Below are positions 34,450 to 43,407 of a stretch of 64,000 bases of DNA, piece after piece. The notes beneath the pieces were generated by a model. That model saw nothing but the letters and a program-made list of their open reading frames with translations, searched no databases and was not told where the DNA came from. Both the position numbers and the translations under genes were made by a program. Position 1 is the stretch's first letter. Each line of letters starts with the position of its first letter. Where the stretch lies: NCBI GenBank assembly GCA_958410215.1, contig CATYOF010000001.1:199205-263204 (forward strand). Reading direction: 5' to 3'. The stretch comes from an uncultured Cryptobacterium sp. (lineage in GTDB: Bacteria; Actinomycetota; Coriobacteriia; Coriobacteriales; Eggerthellaceae).

Positions 34450-35127
34450 TCATTCAGACTGAAACCAGGTGTAGTGCACCTGCGAAAGCTCCTGCAAGGG
34501 AAATGAAACCCACAGAGATCCTTCTTCAAGACTTATTCGTGCTGGGTTTCCTTTGAGTTCATTAGAAATGCCCCATAAGGCGCGATTAATGCAGGTAGCA
34601 TTATCAAGATCCCACTCAAGCCCCTCTTCGCACACACCTCGCGCAACGTCGCTATGAGATAAAACCGAACAAACCCCAAAAGCGCCTTCCTTAAAGGAAA
34701 GAGACGAAAAAGGGCCAGGTGCAACAAGCGGGGCTATAGCCTCATCTTCTTCTATCCCCCAAATGCAAACACCCTGCGATGCCGCCTGAATAAGCAGCTG
34801 CATATTACCAATGGTATGGTCAAGCCTTCCCACAAACGCATTACATACCACCAGTTCATCAAAACCAGCCTCTACCGCATGATGGATTGCTAAATCCATA
34901 TCCGTAAAATCTTTATGGGCATCATAGGTATATACCGCAGGATGACAAGGAACTTCGCCTAAGGAATCGAAATCTCCAAATACCGCATCAGGAGTAATCC
35001 CGCGAGATACCACTTCAGCAAAACCGCCATCAACCGCATACACCGCATCAAAGGATTGAGTTTCAAGTATAAAAGTAAGCCCCTGCCCTTCGGAAGGCGC
35101 GGCTCCTACCAACAAGCATCGTTTCAT
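34450..35127 (-). CDS. thiN: Thiamine pyrophosphokinase
   Basis: A 225-residue enzyme transferring pyrophosphate from ATP to thiamine, yielding TPP, the ligand of the riboswitch downstream. VGAAPSEG, YAVDGGFAEVVSRGITPDAVFGDFDS (the GDFDS acid motif), HKDFTDMDLAI and GRLDHTIGNMQLL are family blocks. The ATG at 35127 (AGAGAAG box) is preferred to an upstream in-frame start. It is transcribed toward thiC but separated by ~95 bases plus the riboswitch. It fits salvage of thiamine next to de novo HMP synthesis. Confidence 0.93.
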   Translation of the reverse strand: MKRCLLVGAAPSEGQGLTFILETQSFDAVYAVDGGFAEVVSRGITPDAVFGDFDSLGEVPCHPAVYTYDAHKDFTDMDLAIHHAVEAGFDELVVCNAFVGRLDHTIGNMQLLIQAASQGVCIWGIEEDEAIAPLVAPGPFSSLSFKEGAFGVCSVLSHSDVARGVCEEGLEWDLDNATCINRALWGISNELKGNPARISLEEGSLWVSFPLQELSQVHYTWFQSE

Positions 35128-35245
35128 TAGCTTCTCTTTCTGGACTGGACACACTGCCCAATCACTGAGCTACCGTCCAATTATCTTGCCTCCTCATAAT
35201 AAGCCAACAACAAACGAGTATCACGTCAAAGCGGCGTGAGTCTGC

Positions 35246-35251
35246 TACAAT
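35246..35251 (+). promoter_or_regulatory. -10 element of the rnpB promoter
   Basis: TACAAT lies about eight bases before the predicted 5' end of RNase P RNA. A convincing -35 is not seen at the usual distance. Confidence 0.5.
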
Positions 35252-35258
35252 AGCCACT

Positions 35259-35721
35259 CGGAGTGGGTCGGGCAATCGCGTGCTTAGCATGAGGAAAGTC
35301 CGGGCTTCAAAAGGCAAGATGCCAGCTAACAGCTGGGCGGGGCGACCCGACGGATTAGTGCCACAGAAAAGAAAACTCCCCCGCTGCCCTCACGGGTGAA
35401 CTGGAATGATTGTCCGTAAGACAAGAACGTTTATCTAAGGATAAACTTCTTTGCATATTGCTACGGAAAGAAGATCCTTACAAAATAGGAATTTCAGTCG
35501 CTCATGAAGGCAGCGGGAGAAAAGCTGAAACGGTGCGGTAAAAGCGCACCAGTACATTGGCAACAATGTAGCTTGGTAAACCCCATCTGAAGCAAGCGCA
35601 AATAGGAACGCTATACGGCTGCCTTTCCGTGCGTTCGGGTTGCGTGCTTGAGTTGTGCGGTGACGCACAATCGAGATAAATGGTTGCCAATTACAGAACC
35701 CGGCTTATAGACCCACTCCCT
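35259..35721 (+). ncRNA. rnpB: RNase P RNA (bacterial class A)
   Basis: The catalytic RNA that matures tRNA 5' ends. The 5' strand of helix P1 (GGAGTGGGTC) pairs with GACCCACTCC at the end; GAGGAAAGTCCGGGCTTC (about 35291) is the universally conserved P4/J core, and ACAGAACCCGGCTTATAGACC is its 3' partner. At ~460 nt it is longer than the common 350-400 nt, with expanded middle helices (e.g. 35416-35500 and the GTGCGGTGACGCACAAT hairpin near 35660). It stands alone on the plus strand between thiN and divIVA. Confidence 0.95.
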
Positions 35722-35796
35722 AGGTCACTCCCCCTGCATTTAAGTACGATAATTTCTTGTTTGGCTGCCTGTATCAACAGGTTCCACTTTAAACAC

Positions 35797-35833
35797 AAAC
35801 CCCGTTTCCCTATGTATCAAGAGAACGGGGTTT
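35797..35833 (-). terminator. Terminator at the end of the dcw cluster (after divIVA)
   Basis: A perfect 10-bp stem AAACCCCGTT / AACGGGGTTT with a 17-nt loop. On the minus strand the right arm runs into GTGTTTAAAG. It could also stop transcription coming from rnpB. Confidence 0.6.
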
Positions 35834-35939
35834 GAAATATAAACAACTATAAAGTTTTGTATGCACGACTTTGATATGCGCGCCCTAATATCCTGATCGG
35901 TTATTAATGCAGCCTTTTTAAAGATCGGGCTCACCAAAA

Positions 35940-36764
35940 TTAGTCTACATCGTCAAATGAGAAAGAATCATCGGCATCGCCATAGCCTGAAAAGTCCTTA
36001 GAAGCCGCAGAAGGCTTAGGCGTTGCTGGCGCGCTTACCACTGGCGTTACGGTAGGAGTGGTATAGGTTGCCACAGGCGAACCAGGCTCCCATTTAGAAG
36101 AAGTGCTGGTTGAAGAAGTATTTGTTGTTGCAGTAGTAGCTGCCTTGTTTTCCTCTTCATTCTTAGGCATTTCCAGCAATTCTGCAGGAATTTCAATACC
36201 AGCAGTTACCTCGCCACCAATTTCAGAAAGACGCTGGGTGGCAGAACCAATAAATTCTTTCAGCATATCCTGATACTGTTCGCGAACCTGCTCGCGGCTA
36301 GCAGAAAGCTCATTAATATGATCGATAACGCGCTGCTTTTCTGCGTTAGCCTTATCAAGAATACGCTTGCCTTCTTCTTCGGCATTGATACGCGTCTGTT
36401 CTGCTTCGCCCTTTGCTTTAGAAATGATTTCATCTGCGGTGCGCTGAGCAACAATCAACGCCTGAGCAATAGCGCTATCATCGCTCTTGCGTTCACGCAA
36501 ACGTGCTTCAAGTTCAGCAATCTTGGCATCTTTTTCTGCCAGTTCTTCCTTGCTTGCCGTATCAACTTCAGGCTGAGAAATAATCTCGGTACGAGCAGCA
36601 GAAGAGGCTTCCGCTACCTGAGAACGCAAGTGCGCAATTTCATCATTTAGATCATCAATTTCAGAAGCTACACGCTCTAAAAATACATCCACTTCATCTA
36701 CGTCATAGCCACGACGCTCGATTTTAAAACTTTGATTTTGGATGTCAGCGGAAGTAATCGCCAT
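35940..36764 (-). CDS. divIVA: DivIVA / Wag31-like polar division protein
   Basis: A 274-residue coiled-coil protein that gathers at curved membrane and organises growth and septation. The N-terminal membrane-binding domain reads TSADIQNQSFKIERRGYDVDEVDVFLERV, the DivIVA signature. A long Glu/Ala/Arg coiled coil (~30-190) follows, then a Thr/Ser/Pro/Ala linker and the acidic end GYGDADDSFSFDDVD. The ATG at 36764 follows TAGGGG. It closes the dcw cluster after yggT, though 222 bases separate them and it may have its own promoter. Confidence 0.95.
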   Translation of the reverse strand: MAITSADIQNQSFKIERRGYDVDEVDVFLERVASEIDDLNDEIAHLRSQVAEASSAARTEIISQPEVDTASKEELAEKDAKIAELEARLRERKSDDSAIAQALIVAQRTADEIISKAKGEAEQTRINAEEEGKRILDKANAEKQRVIDHINELSASREQVREQYQDMLKEFIGSATQRLSEIGGEVTAGIEIPAELLEMPKNEEENKAATTATTNTSSTSTSSKWEPGSPVATYTTPTVTPVVSAPATPKPSAASKDFSGYGDADDSFSFDDVD

Positions 36765-36792
36765 GAAATACCCCTAACGTAGTGTATCTACC

Positions 36793-36817
36793 TTGAGCTG
36801 CCTTTATGATAGCTCAA
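36793..36817 (-). promoter_or_regulatory. Hairpin in the leader of divIVA
   Basis: TTGAGCT and AGCTCAA form a perfect 7-bp stem with an 11-nt loop about 29 bases upstream of the divIVA ATG. No T-run follows, so it is not an intrinsic terminator; it may be an operator or an mRNA stability element. The rest of the 222-base gap shows no gene. Confidence 0.4.
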
Positions 36818-36986
36818 ATTGTTCCTTATCTCGTAACAAGCACCAAACGTTTCACAATCCATCCGTTTGATATCTGCATGTTTTACTTACTTTATGCTTT
36901 GCGCTACTGCCAAGCTTGTACCGACCCGACACACCAACACGTCGCTTATCTTATGTCAGTCCCACATTTCCCCGTGCGTTATGCAC

Positions 36987-37241
36987 TTAGAGCAGCGCAA
37001 CAATAAACCGTACCCCGAACTGCAACACAAGCAGGGCAACGATGGGGCTAATGTCAATCATCCCGCCAATGGGAGGAATGAAACGGCGGAATAAATCCAA
37101 ATACGGGTCGCATAATTTTCCCAACACATTACGCAAATCCCCAATGATGCCCGAGCTCGAAGGAATCCAAGACATCATTACGTACACAAAGATAATCAAG
37201 CTATAGGTATCAGCCAGAGTAACAAGAAGATACGAAATCAT
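36987..37241 (-). CDS. yggT: YggT family membrane protein
   Basis: An 84-residue protein with two membrane helices (LLVTLADTYSLIIFVYVMMSWI and ISPIVALLVLQFGVRFIVAL) separated by the family's conserved loop DPYLDLFRRFIPPIGGMIDISP. YggT/YlmG proteins are encoded beside sepF and divIVA in many Gram-positives and help position division or, in chloroplast relatives, nucleoids. The function here is inferred from that context. The ribosome site is weak. Confidence 0.9.
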   Translation of the reverse strand: MISYLLVTLADTYSLIIFVYVMMSWIPSSSGIIGDLRNVLGKLCDPYLDLFRRFIPPIGGMIDISPIVALLVLQFGVRFIVALL

Positions 37242-37279
37242 AATCGCGACAAATCCTTAGCTGCTCTTAATGGTTTACC

Positions 37280-38335
37280 TTACAAAATACCTTGCTTTTG
37301 CAGACGGTGATGCTCTTCAAGAGAAAGATCGCCACCCTGCATAACAATAAATGTTTTATCCGCTATGCAATCCACTCGCGCATCAAGAGCCGACGCAACG
37401 CCAAACGAAAAGTCTAGCACGCGTTTTGCAAGAGCAGAATCGGTTGAACGCAGCGAAAGAACAACAATATTACCCAATCTTACTGAACGGGCAACCGAAG
37501 CTACATCCTCGTAAGAAACTGGTTGCAAAAGCGTTATTTCTCGGGAAGTACTTTTTGGAGCACTTGATGAAACACCAGTTGAAATGCCTGCCACACTAGA
37601 AGCGCTTGCAGTGCCAGAAATACTTCCCGCTACAGAAGTACTCGTCGTACCACCCGCTGCTGGATTCGCAGAAGCTCCCACTGCTGAAACACCTGAAGTA
37701 CCTGCGCCCGACAAAGAAGACGACAATGCACTAGCACTTGAAGACCCACTTGTAGAGCCGCTTTGCGCGGTCGAATTCATTGGATTTCCCACCCCAGTTG
37801 AAGGCGTGAAAAGCGAATCTAGGCCAGGTGAACTCTGGCGCGCATGCTCCTTATAAGGAGATACGAAATCACCATACGTCGTTGCAGGAACGTCATAGGA
37901 TTCCGTTTCTTGAATATCATGCGAAACACCAGACGATGAAGCGCCATGCCCATAAGAACTCCTTGCAGAACTTCCATAGGAATCGTAAGCGGCATTGCCT
38001 GTAGCTGCTGAGCTAACCCCATAAGCGCTGGTAGTAGCACGAATATCACTGGAACTTACCAAATGAGGAGATGAGGTATATGATGACGTGCGAGAAGGAC
38101 GTCCTGCAGTAGAGCGCGTCGTATATTCAAGGCGATCATAAGGATCTGCCTGATTTGCAGGCGCATACTGATCCGCTGAATCATAGGGATTTGTATCGTC
38201 ATAGCCATACTCGTCATATTCATCGTAGTAAGGCTCTTCGTCATACGTACGCTGCTTAGCGCCGCCAAATCCAAATCGATCCTTCAAATCTCCAATAAGA
38301 TTACTTGGAGAAACGGAGGGACGGGGAAAATCCAT
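37280..38335 (-). CDS. sepF: SepF with long Ser/Gly/Ala linker
   Basis: A 351-residue membrane anchor for FtsZ. A short N-terminal region includes GDLKDRFGFGG and an acidic Tyr/Asp stretch (YYDEYDEYGYDD). About 200 residues of Ser/Ala/Thr/Gly/Tyr follow. The C-terminal SepF fold is REITLLQPVSYEDVASVARSV, GNIVVLSLRSTDSALAKRVLDFSFGVASAL and a final DLSLEEHHRL. Typical members have 130-220 residues, so the linker is roughly doubled. With no ftsA in the cluster, SepF is likely the main FtsZ tether. The ATG at 38335 follows AGAAGGG. Confidence 0.92.
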   Translation of the reverse strand: MDFPRPSVSPSNLIGDLKDRFGFGGAKQRTYDEEPYYDEYDEYGYDDTNPYDSADQYAPANQADPYDRLEYTTRSTAGRPSRTSSYTSSPHLVSSSDIRATTSAYGVSSAATGNAAYDSYGSSARSSYGHGASSSGVSHDIQETESYDVPATTYGDFVSPYKEHARQSSPGLDSLFTPSTGVGNPMNSTAQSGSTSGSSSASALSSSLSGAGTSGVSAVGASANPAAGGTTSTSVAGSISGTASASSVAGISTGVSSSAPKSTSREITLLQPVSYEDVASVARSVRLGNIVVLSLRSTDSALAKRVLDFSFGVASALDARVDCIADKTFIVMQGGDLSLEEHHRLQKQGIL

Positions 38336-38526
38336 ATTTCTATACCCTTCTGATCACCATCAAGTATTCAAGCATTAGCGTGATCTTTAATAATCGTTAA
38401 AAAACCCGACTAATTCAAGACTTTTTCACGGTATTCAGTCATCGCGCTATGCGAATCCGCATCCGCCAGCAATTACCATCTGCCAACTCTTGCCGTTGCC
38501 AATTGTCAACGGCTACCCGAATTCAA

Positions 38527-39219
38527 TTACTCAAATTCATCGCTAAAAATAGCACGACCAATGCGCACAATCGTAGTACCAAAGCCCACCGCATAGGGCC
38601 AATCTTCCGTCATTCCCATAGAAAGAGCAGATAAATGACACGACACGCCCTTATTCTGCAACTGAGCCTGAACGGTATCTCTTAAACGTTCCAGCCCTGA
38701 AAAGGTAGCTATAATGGCATCTTTGTCGCCCTGAGGCGCCATGGTCATAAGGCCTTCGATAACGATATGAGGAAGGCCAGAAGCACGCTCAATAACCCCT
38801 TCAACTTCATCAGGAGAAAAACCGCTTTTACTTTCTTCCCCCGATACATTAACCTCAAGCAGCAATCGCTGGCATTTTCCTAGCTTTTCTGCCGCAGAAT
38901 CAATCTTTGCCAAATGAGCTTCCTTGCTTACCGAATGAATAAGCGTTGCTGCAGAAACAATATCGGGAATTCGACGCGACTGAATATTGCCAATAAAATG
39001 CCACTGTACCTGAGGAAATACTGCCTGCTTGCGCAACAATTCATCAGGACGATTTTCTCCAAAGGCCGTAGCGCCTGCTTCAATCGCTTGGGCTACCTGA
39101 TCAGTATCAACTGTCTTTGAAACAGCTAGCAATAATACGTCTTGAGGATTCCTACCCGCTTTTTCACATTCCTTCTGCAATTCATTTCGAATACGCTGAA
39201 ACCTTGTCGCTGTGCTCAT
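38527..39219 (-). CDS. yggS: PLP homeostasis protein (YggS/PLPBP)
   Basis: A 230-residue single-domain alanine-racemase-fold protein that binds pyridoxal phosphate and balances its supply. The Schiff-base Lys is in LLLAVSKTVD; FGENRPDELLRKQ, WHFIGNIQSRR, LLEVNVSGEESKSGF and LSMGMTEDWPYAV are family blocks. The ATG at 39219 has GAGGAGG upstream. It sits between pgeF and sepF, the usual ylmD-ylmE-ylmF order. Confidence 0.95.
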   Translation of the reverse strand: MSTATRFQRIRNELQKECEKAGRNPQDVLLLAVSKTVDTDQVAQAIEAGATAFGENRPDELLRKQAVFPQVQWHFIGNIQSRRIPDIVSAATLIHSVSKEAHLAKIDSAAEKLGKCQRLLLEVNVSGEESKSGFSPDEVEGVIERASGLPHIVIEGLMTMAPQGDKDAIIATFSGLERLRDTVQAQLQNKGVSCHLSALSMGMTEDWPYAVGFGTTIVRIGRAIFSDEFE

Positions 39220-39231
39220 GCCTTATCCTCC

Positions 39232-40158
39232 TCATATGCGCTCTTTATAGGCAAATGCTCCATGACGGCCCGTCACTCCCGCTTCTGCTCGATAGGAAAA
39301 GAATTCATCGGTATGGCACATGGTACAAAGCCCTAAATCGCAAATACGATCGGGCGAAATACCAACTTGCGTAAGCTGAGTGATAAGCGCCTGCGATAAA
39401 TCAATATGACGATACCCCGCATCGCAGGAAGCGCCAAATGTTTCTATGAATAAATCGTGAAGTTCTTCGCTTGTTTCAAAACACTCGCGCCTGATGTGAG
39501 GACCAATATAGACGTTATACGATTCAAATACATTTTGACTAAAGCTCGCCTCTGTGATCTGCTTCTCATCTTCAGGACGCGCCTTATCAAGCAAATCCTT
39601 ATCCGGTTGTGCCTTATCAGACACTCCCTTACCAGCGCACCCCCTATCAAGCTGCGCCATGCGAAGCGCCGCTTTAACCGCAATAGTGTTCATGACGCCA
39701 CGCCAGCCTGCATGGACTACCGAAAAACAACCTCCCGGCGATACTAAAATAACGGGCACACAATCGGCATAGCATAACAATGCAGCTACACGCGGCACAT
39801 CTACTACTAAACCGTCGGCACCTTGCGCTATATCCACAAGAGACTTCAGCACGTCAGTTTGCGCATCAATGGTTAAAACCGTATCGCCATGAACCTGATT
39901 TGGAACAAGCAGAGGAACATCAGGCGTGGCAAGCCCCTGCAAAACGCGCCTTCGATTTTCTTCTACATCGGAGAGGCAATCATTTACGTGGGTACCCAAA
40001 TTCAATGAAGCATACGAACCCTTGCTTACCCCTCCACCACGGCAGGTAAATGCAATGCGAATACCCGTTGCCTTATATAAATCGTCATCAGAATATGCCT
40101 CTATAGACGCAAAACGACCCTTGGCTAACTTGGGATAAGGTAGAGCAAGGGTCGTCAT
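39232..40158 (-). CDS. pgeF: Purine nucleoside phosphorylase / laccase-domain protein (YfiH, YlmD)
   Basis: A 308-residue polyphenol oxidase-like (DUF152) protein. The zinc-site residues appear in VPVILVSPGGCFSVVHAGWRG (Cys and His), and GPHIRRECFE supplies another Cys. Family members cleave purine nucleosides or edit peptidoglycan precursors. A ~45-residue hydrophilic insert (~163-206) with repeated Asp-Lys units (DKAQPDKDLLDKARP) separates two conserved blocks and is not family-typical. The ATG is at 40158. Confidence 0.88.
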   Translation of the reverse strand: MTTLALPYPKLAKGRFASIEAYSDDDLYKATGIRIAFTCRGGGVSKGSYASLNLGTHVNDCLSDVEENRRRVLQGLATPDVPLLVPNQVHGDTVLTIDAQTDVLKSLVDIAQGADGLVVDVPRVAALLCYADCVPVILVSPGGCFSVVHAGWRGVMNTIAVKAALRMAQLDRGCAGKGVSDKAQPDKDLLDKARPEDEKQITEASFSQNVFESYNVYIGPHIRRECFETSEELHDLFIETFGASCDAGYRHIDLSQALITQLTQVGISPDRICDLGLCTMCHTDEFFSYRAEAGVTGRHGAFAYKERI

Positions 40159-40224
40159 AATAACCTTCTAAGGTAGTGCTTTCTGAAGAATTCCTACGAA
40201 AACGTGCGCATCAAGTAACGATGT

Positions 40225-41343
40225 TTACTGACGCTTCAAGAAATCGGGAATGTAGTCTTCATCAGCAAAGCGTGGCTCTGATGGATAGAGCGGACGCTGG
40301 CTTTGTGCTGGTTTTGCAGAAGCTGCCTGCTGGGTAGTGGAAGCAAACATGTTATCGCGGCGAGAGAAATCCATAGCAGACTGATTATTGGTTGCCTTAA
40401 AGCCCGTTGCAATAACCGTAATGCGAATGGTGTCGCCCAATTCAGGATCAACAATCTGACCGTAGATAATATTGGCGTTTTCATCTGCAACTGCTTCAAC
40501 CACACGAGCCGCTTCGTCAACTTCAGACAAGGCAAGTTCAGGGCCACCTGCAATGGAGAACAGAATGCGAGATGCACCAGCAATAGAAGTTTCAAGCAAG
40601 CTGGAATTAATAGCCTGTTCTGCTGCCTCCAAAGCACGAGAATCGCCTGAAGCAATACCGATACCCATCATTGCGGTACCTGCATCCTTCATAACCGTAC
40701 GAATGTCGGCAAAGTCAAGGTTAATCAAACCAGGAATGGTAATAAGGTCGGTAACACCTTGGATGCCCTGACGCAAAGTATCGTCTGCGATACGGAAAGC
40801 ATCCAACATACTGGTTTTCTTTTCCACAATTTCAAGAAGGCGATCGTTAGGAATAACAATGAGTGTATCTACCTTCTGGGAAAGATAGTCGATACCCTGT
40901 TCGGCCTGGTTTCGACGAAGACGACCTTCAAAGCTAAAGGGCTTCGTAACAATACCTACCGTTAGCGCACCAATTTCTTCACGTGCGATTTCCGCTACGA
41001 CCGGAGCAGCACCGGTACCCGTACCGCCGCCTTCACCTGCTGTTACGAATACCATATCGGCATCGGCAAGAGCTTCGCGAATTTCAGTACGAGATTCTTC
41101 TGCTGCCTGGCAGCCAACCTCAGGGTTAGCACCCGCACCAAGGCCTCGGGTAATTTCTTCACCAATATGAATAGTTTTGTCAGCATCGGAAAGCATAAGT
41201 GCTTGGCGATCCGTATTAACTGCGATAAATTCAACACCCTTAATGCCGGCTTCTACCATTCGGTTAACCGCATTAGTGCCGCCACCGCCAACACCGACGA
41301 CCTTAATTACCGCGAGGTTGTCAGAGCCAAGAATCTGTTGCAT
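40225..41343 (-). CDS. ftsZ: Cell division GTPase FtsZ
   Basis: A 372-residue tubulin homologue that forms the Z ring. The nucleotide pocket is intact: VGVGGGGTNAVNRM, the G box AGEGGGTGTGAAPVVAEI, and the T7-loop NLDFADIRTVMKDAG. The end EDYIPDFLKRQ is the conserved C-terminal peptide that binds SepF and other partners. A short Gln/Ala/Pro linker precedes it. The gene follows ftsQ after 125 bases; no ftsA is present. Confidence 0.97.
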   Translation of the reverse strand: MQQILGSDNLAVIKVVGVGGGGTNAVNRMVEAGIKGVEFIAVNTDRQALMLSDADKTIHIGEEITRGLGAGANPEVGCQAAEESRTEIREALADADMVFVTAGEGGGTGTGAAPVVAEIAREEIGALTVGIVTKPFSFEGRLRRNQAEQGIDYLSQKVDTLIVIPNDRLLEIVEKKTSMLDAFRIADDTLRQGIQGVTDLITIPGLINLDFADIRTVMKDAGTAMMGIGIASGDSRALEAAEQAINSSLLETSIAGASRILFSIAGGPELALSEVDEAARVVEAVADENANIIYGQIVDPELGDTIRITVIATGFKATNNQSAMDFSRRDNMFASTTQQAASAKPAQSQRPLYPSEPRFADEDYIPDFLKRQ

Positions 41344-41468
41344 ATTTGCTCGCTTTCAGTTTTATTTCAGCGCCATCCCACACAAGGGCAAGCCCTTATA
41401 GTTTGGACATCTTGAACATTGTACACAATGGATTGCGGTTTGCAAAACAACACCGTCAATATCAGGGA

Positions 41469-42527
41469 TTACATCGATCGCCATACCGGTTTATTCACAA
41501 CTCGTACATTGATATACGATATTTTCCCTTCATATTCTTTCAATAATTCAAGACATACCCGTTCTTTATCTCTAATATCCTGGGAATTACCAAAGGCAAT
41601 TTCTACCCCGTTGTCTAAGGTTAGCGTAGTGGAATTACTGCTTGCCGCAGAAACGCTTTTAATTTGATCGGCAAGTTCGGTTGTCATGCCATCAATAATT
41701 GAAAGCGCATTTTCTACATTTGCATTGTTGCAGTATTTTCCCGCCTCAGGTGTTGACCCATAAGGAATATCAGTAATTTCAAGTGCGTTTGCCGCATCTT
41801 CATATATTGATGCCGGAAGCGCTTGGCCTTCCGCGCTGTTTTGGTCGGGTAGCTCAGTTAACCACATACCATCAGGTGCAAGCGCCCATCGTTGCACCGT
41901 GTTGGAATCGTCTACCGTAACCGAAACAACGGCAGAAATGCTTCGTTCGGTAATATTTAAATTCAGCGTATCGGGAAACACCCTATCAACACTGGCACTT
42001 TGTACCCACGGATTTGAAGTTAAACGCGACGTAATTCCATTAGCATCCACGTTAAGCAAGGTGGTTCCTTCAGGTACTGCGGCAAGTTCGGTCATCTCTT
42101 CTGCCGTAATATGAGAAACTCCCGAAACGGTTACTTGCCGCACGGTAAATACACCAGAGTTAGCAAGAACCACCCCGCCAATTCCCAATACTGCAATTAA
42201 GGCAACGATAACGATAATTACCGCAGGAAGACGCCTTGAAGCTCGTCTGGCGCGATAGCGTGCCGCATTATGTACATCGGAAACGCTTACTGAACGAAGG
42301 GGCTGATCCACTTGTCTTGAAGTGCGGTCTGCCGAATGGGGCACGCGCGTAAAACCACCACGAGAAGGAGAAGTTCTCGTGCGCGAAGAAGTATTGGACA
42401 TTCTGCGAGGAGATCTGCCCTGAGCTGGACGGCCCTTCACGGTAGTAGGTCGCGCCGAAGGCCTATTCCTCGAAGACGTTACCCTTGAAGCCGAGGAAGC
42501 GGACCTCTGTCTCGAGTTCAATGCCAT
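41469..42527 (-). CDS. ftsQ: Division protein FtsQ (POTRA domain)
   Basis: A 352-residue bitopic membrane protein. A ~100-residue basic Ser/Arg-rich cytoplasmic tail precedes one helix (VIIVIVALIAVLGIGGVVLA) and the POTRA fold (VFTVRQVTVSGVSHITAEEM ... LNVDANGITSRLTSNPWVQSASVDRVFPDTLNLNITER). It scaffolds FtsL/B and FtsW/I. The ATG at 42527 has AAGGAGG but lies 65 bases inside murB; a second ATG near 42401 is an alternative. Confidence 0.88.
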   Translation of the reverse strand: MALNSRQRSASSASRVTSSRNRPSARPTTVKGRPAQGRSPRRMSNTSSRTRTSPSRGGFTRVPHSADRTSRQVDQPLRSVSVSDVHNAARYRARRASRRLPAVIIVIVALIAVLGIGGVVLANSGVFTVRQVTVSGVSHITAEEMTELAAVPEGTTLLNVDANGITSRLTSNPWVQSASVDRVFPDTLNLNITERSISAVVSVTVDDSNTVQRWALAPDGMWLTELPDQNSAEGQALPASIYEDAANALEITDIPYGSTPEAGKYCNNANVENALSIIDGMTTELADQIKSVSAASSNSTTLTLDNGVEIAFGNSQDIRDKERVCLELLKEYEGKISYINVRVVNKPVWRSM

Positions 42528-43407
42528 AGCGCCTCCTTACTTCTTCTCGTGCAGTTTTTATAAGCGTCAAAACATCACGTGCTGTGGCCGATCCGGTATT
42601 CACAATAAAGTTAGCGTGCTTTTCAGAAATACAAGCTCCGCCGCACTGCTTTCCTTTCAGTCCCACCTCTTCAATTAAAGCGCCCACGGAACCCTGTTCG
42701 GGATTACGAAAAACACTTCCACAAGACGGATATTCAAGGGGTTGGCTTGCTTTGCGTTTTGCAAGCAGGGAACTCATTCGTTCATGGATGTTACCTGAAA
42801 ATGCGCGCTCAAGCTTTAATTCGCATTCGACCAGAATTTCATCAGGCGAAAAGGAAGAAGTGCGATAACCCCACGTTAAATCACTTGCAGCATAGCGTTT
42901 AAGCCCGGTTTTTGCATTATAGGCAGTAACCGATACCACGCGCGAACCCATCCAATCGTTTCGGGTGCCCGCATTCTGCACCAAAGCGCCCCCTACCGTA
43001 CCAGGAGTGCCCACGGCAAATTCCATGCCGGAGTATCCATGGTGAAACACTTCTTGCACCAGGCGCGACAACATAGTTCCTGCGCCTACCACCACATGCT
43101 GCGCCTCATCATCAAAACGCCATGCGCGAAAATCGCCCGCAAGGGTTATCACCACGCCGTCATAGCCCTCATCAGATACCAGCAAGTTTGAACCCTTGCC
43201 CGTTACAAACCATTCAAGGTTTTCATCGGCGCAAACCTTTAGTATGGCACCCAGCGCAGCAATTGAATTAACCTCAACAAAAGCTCGTGCGGGACCACCA
43301 ATCCGATAGGTGGTATGACGCGCCATAGGTTCATCTAAGCGAATTGTTCCTTCAAAATCGTCATCGAAACGCATCAGTTCCAATTCCGAAGCATGACGAG
43401 CTGCCAT
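42463..43407 (-). CDS. murB: UDP-N-acetylenolpyruvoylglucosamine reductase
   Basis: A 314-residue FAD enzyme that makes UDP-MurNAc. Blocks: YRIGGPARAFVEV, VTGKGSNLLVSDEGYDGVVI, GYSGMEFAVGTPGTVGGALVQNAG, YRTSSF, and the substrate-site SCGSVFRNP with Ser, plus GGACISEKHANFIVN. A type I/IIb distinction was not attempted. The start codon overlaps the murC stop as TAATG. The C-terminal LGFKGNVFEE overlaps ftsQ. Confidence 0.95.
   Translation of the reverse strand: MAARHASELELMRFDDDFEGTIRLDEPMARHTTYRIGGPARAFVEVNSIAALGAILKVCADENLEWFVTGKGSNLLVSDEGYDGVVITLAGDFRAWRFDDEAQHVVVGAGTMLSRLVQEVFHHGYSGMEFAVGTPGTVGGALVQNAGTRNDWMGSRVVSVTAYNAKTGLKRYAASDLTWGYRTSSFSPDEILVECELKLERAFSGNIHERMSSLLAKRKASQPLEYPSCGSVFRNPEQGSVGALIEEVGLKGKQCGGACISEKHANFIVNTGSATARDVLTLIKTAREEVRRRYGIELETEVRFLGFKGNVFEE

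Noticed and set aside
35435..35690. Minus-strand frames over 35435-35690
   Set aside because: They lie within the RNase P RNA gene, whose conserved core is unmistakable.
35740..35937. 65-codon minus-strand frame after divIVA
   Set aside because: It includes the terminator hairpin and shows no family features.
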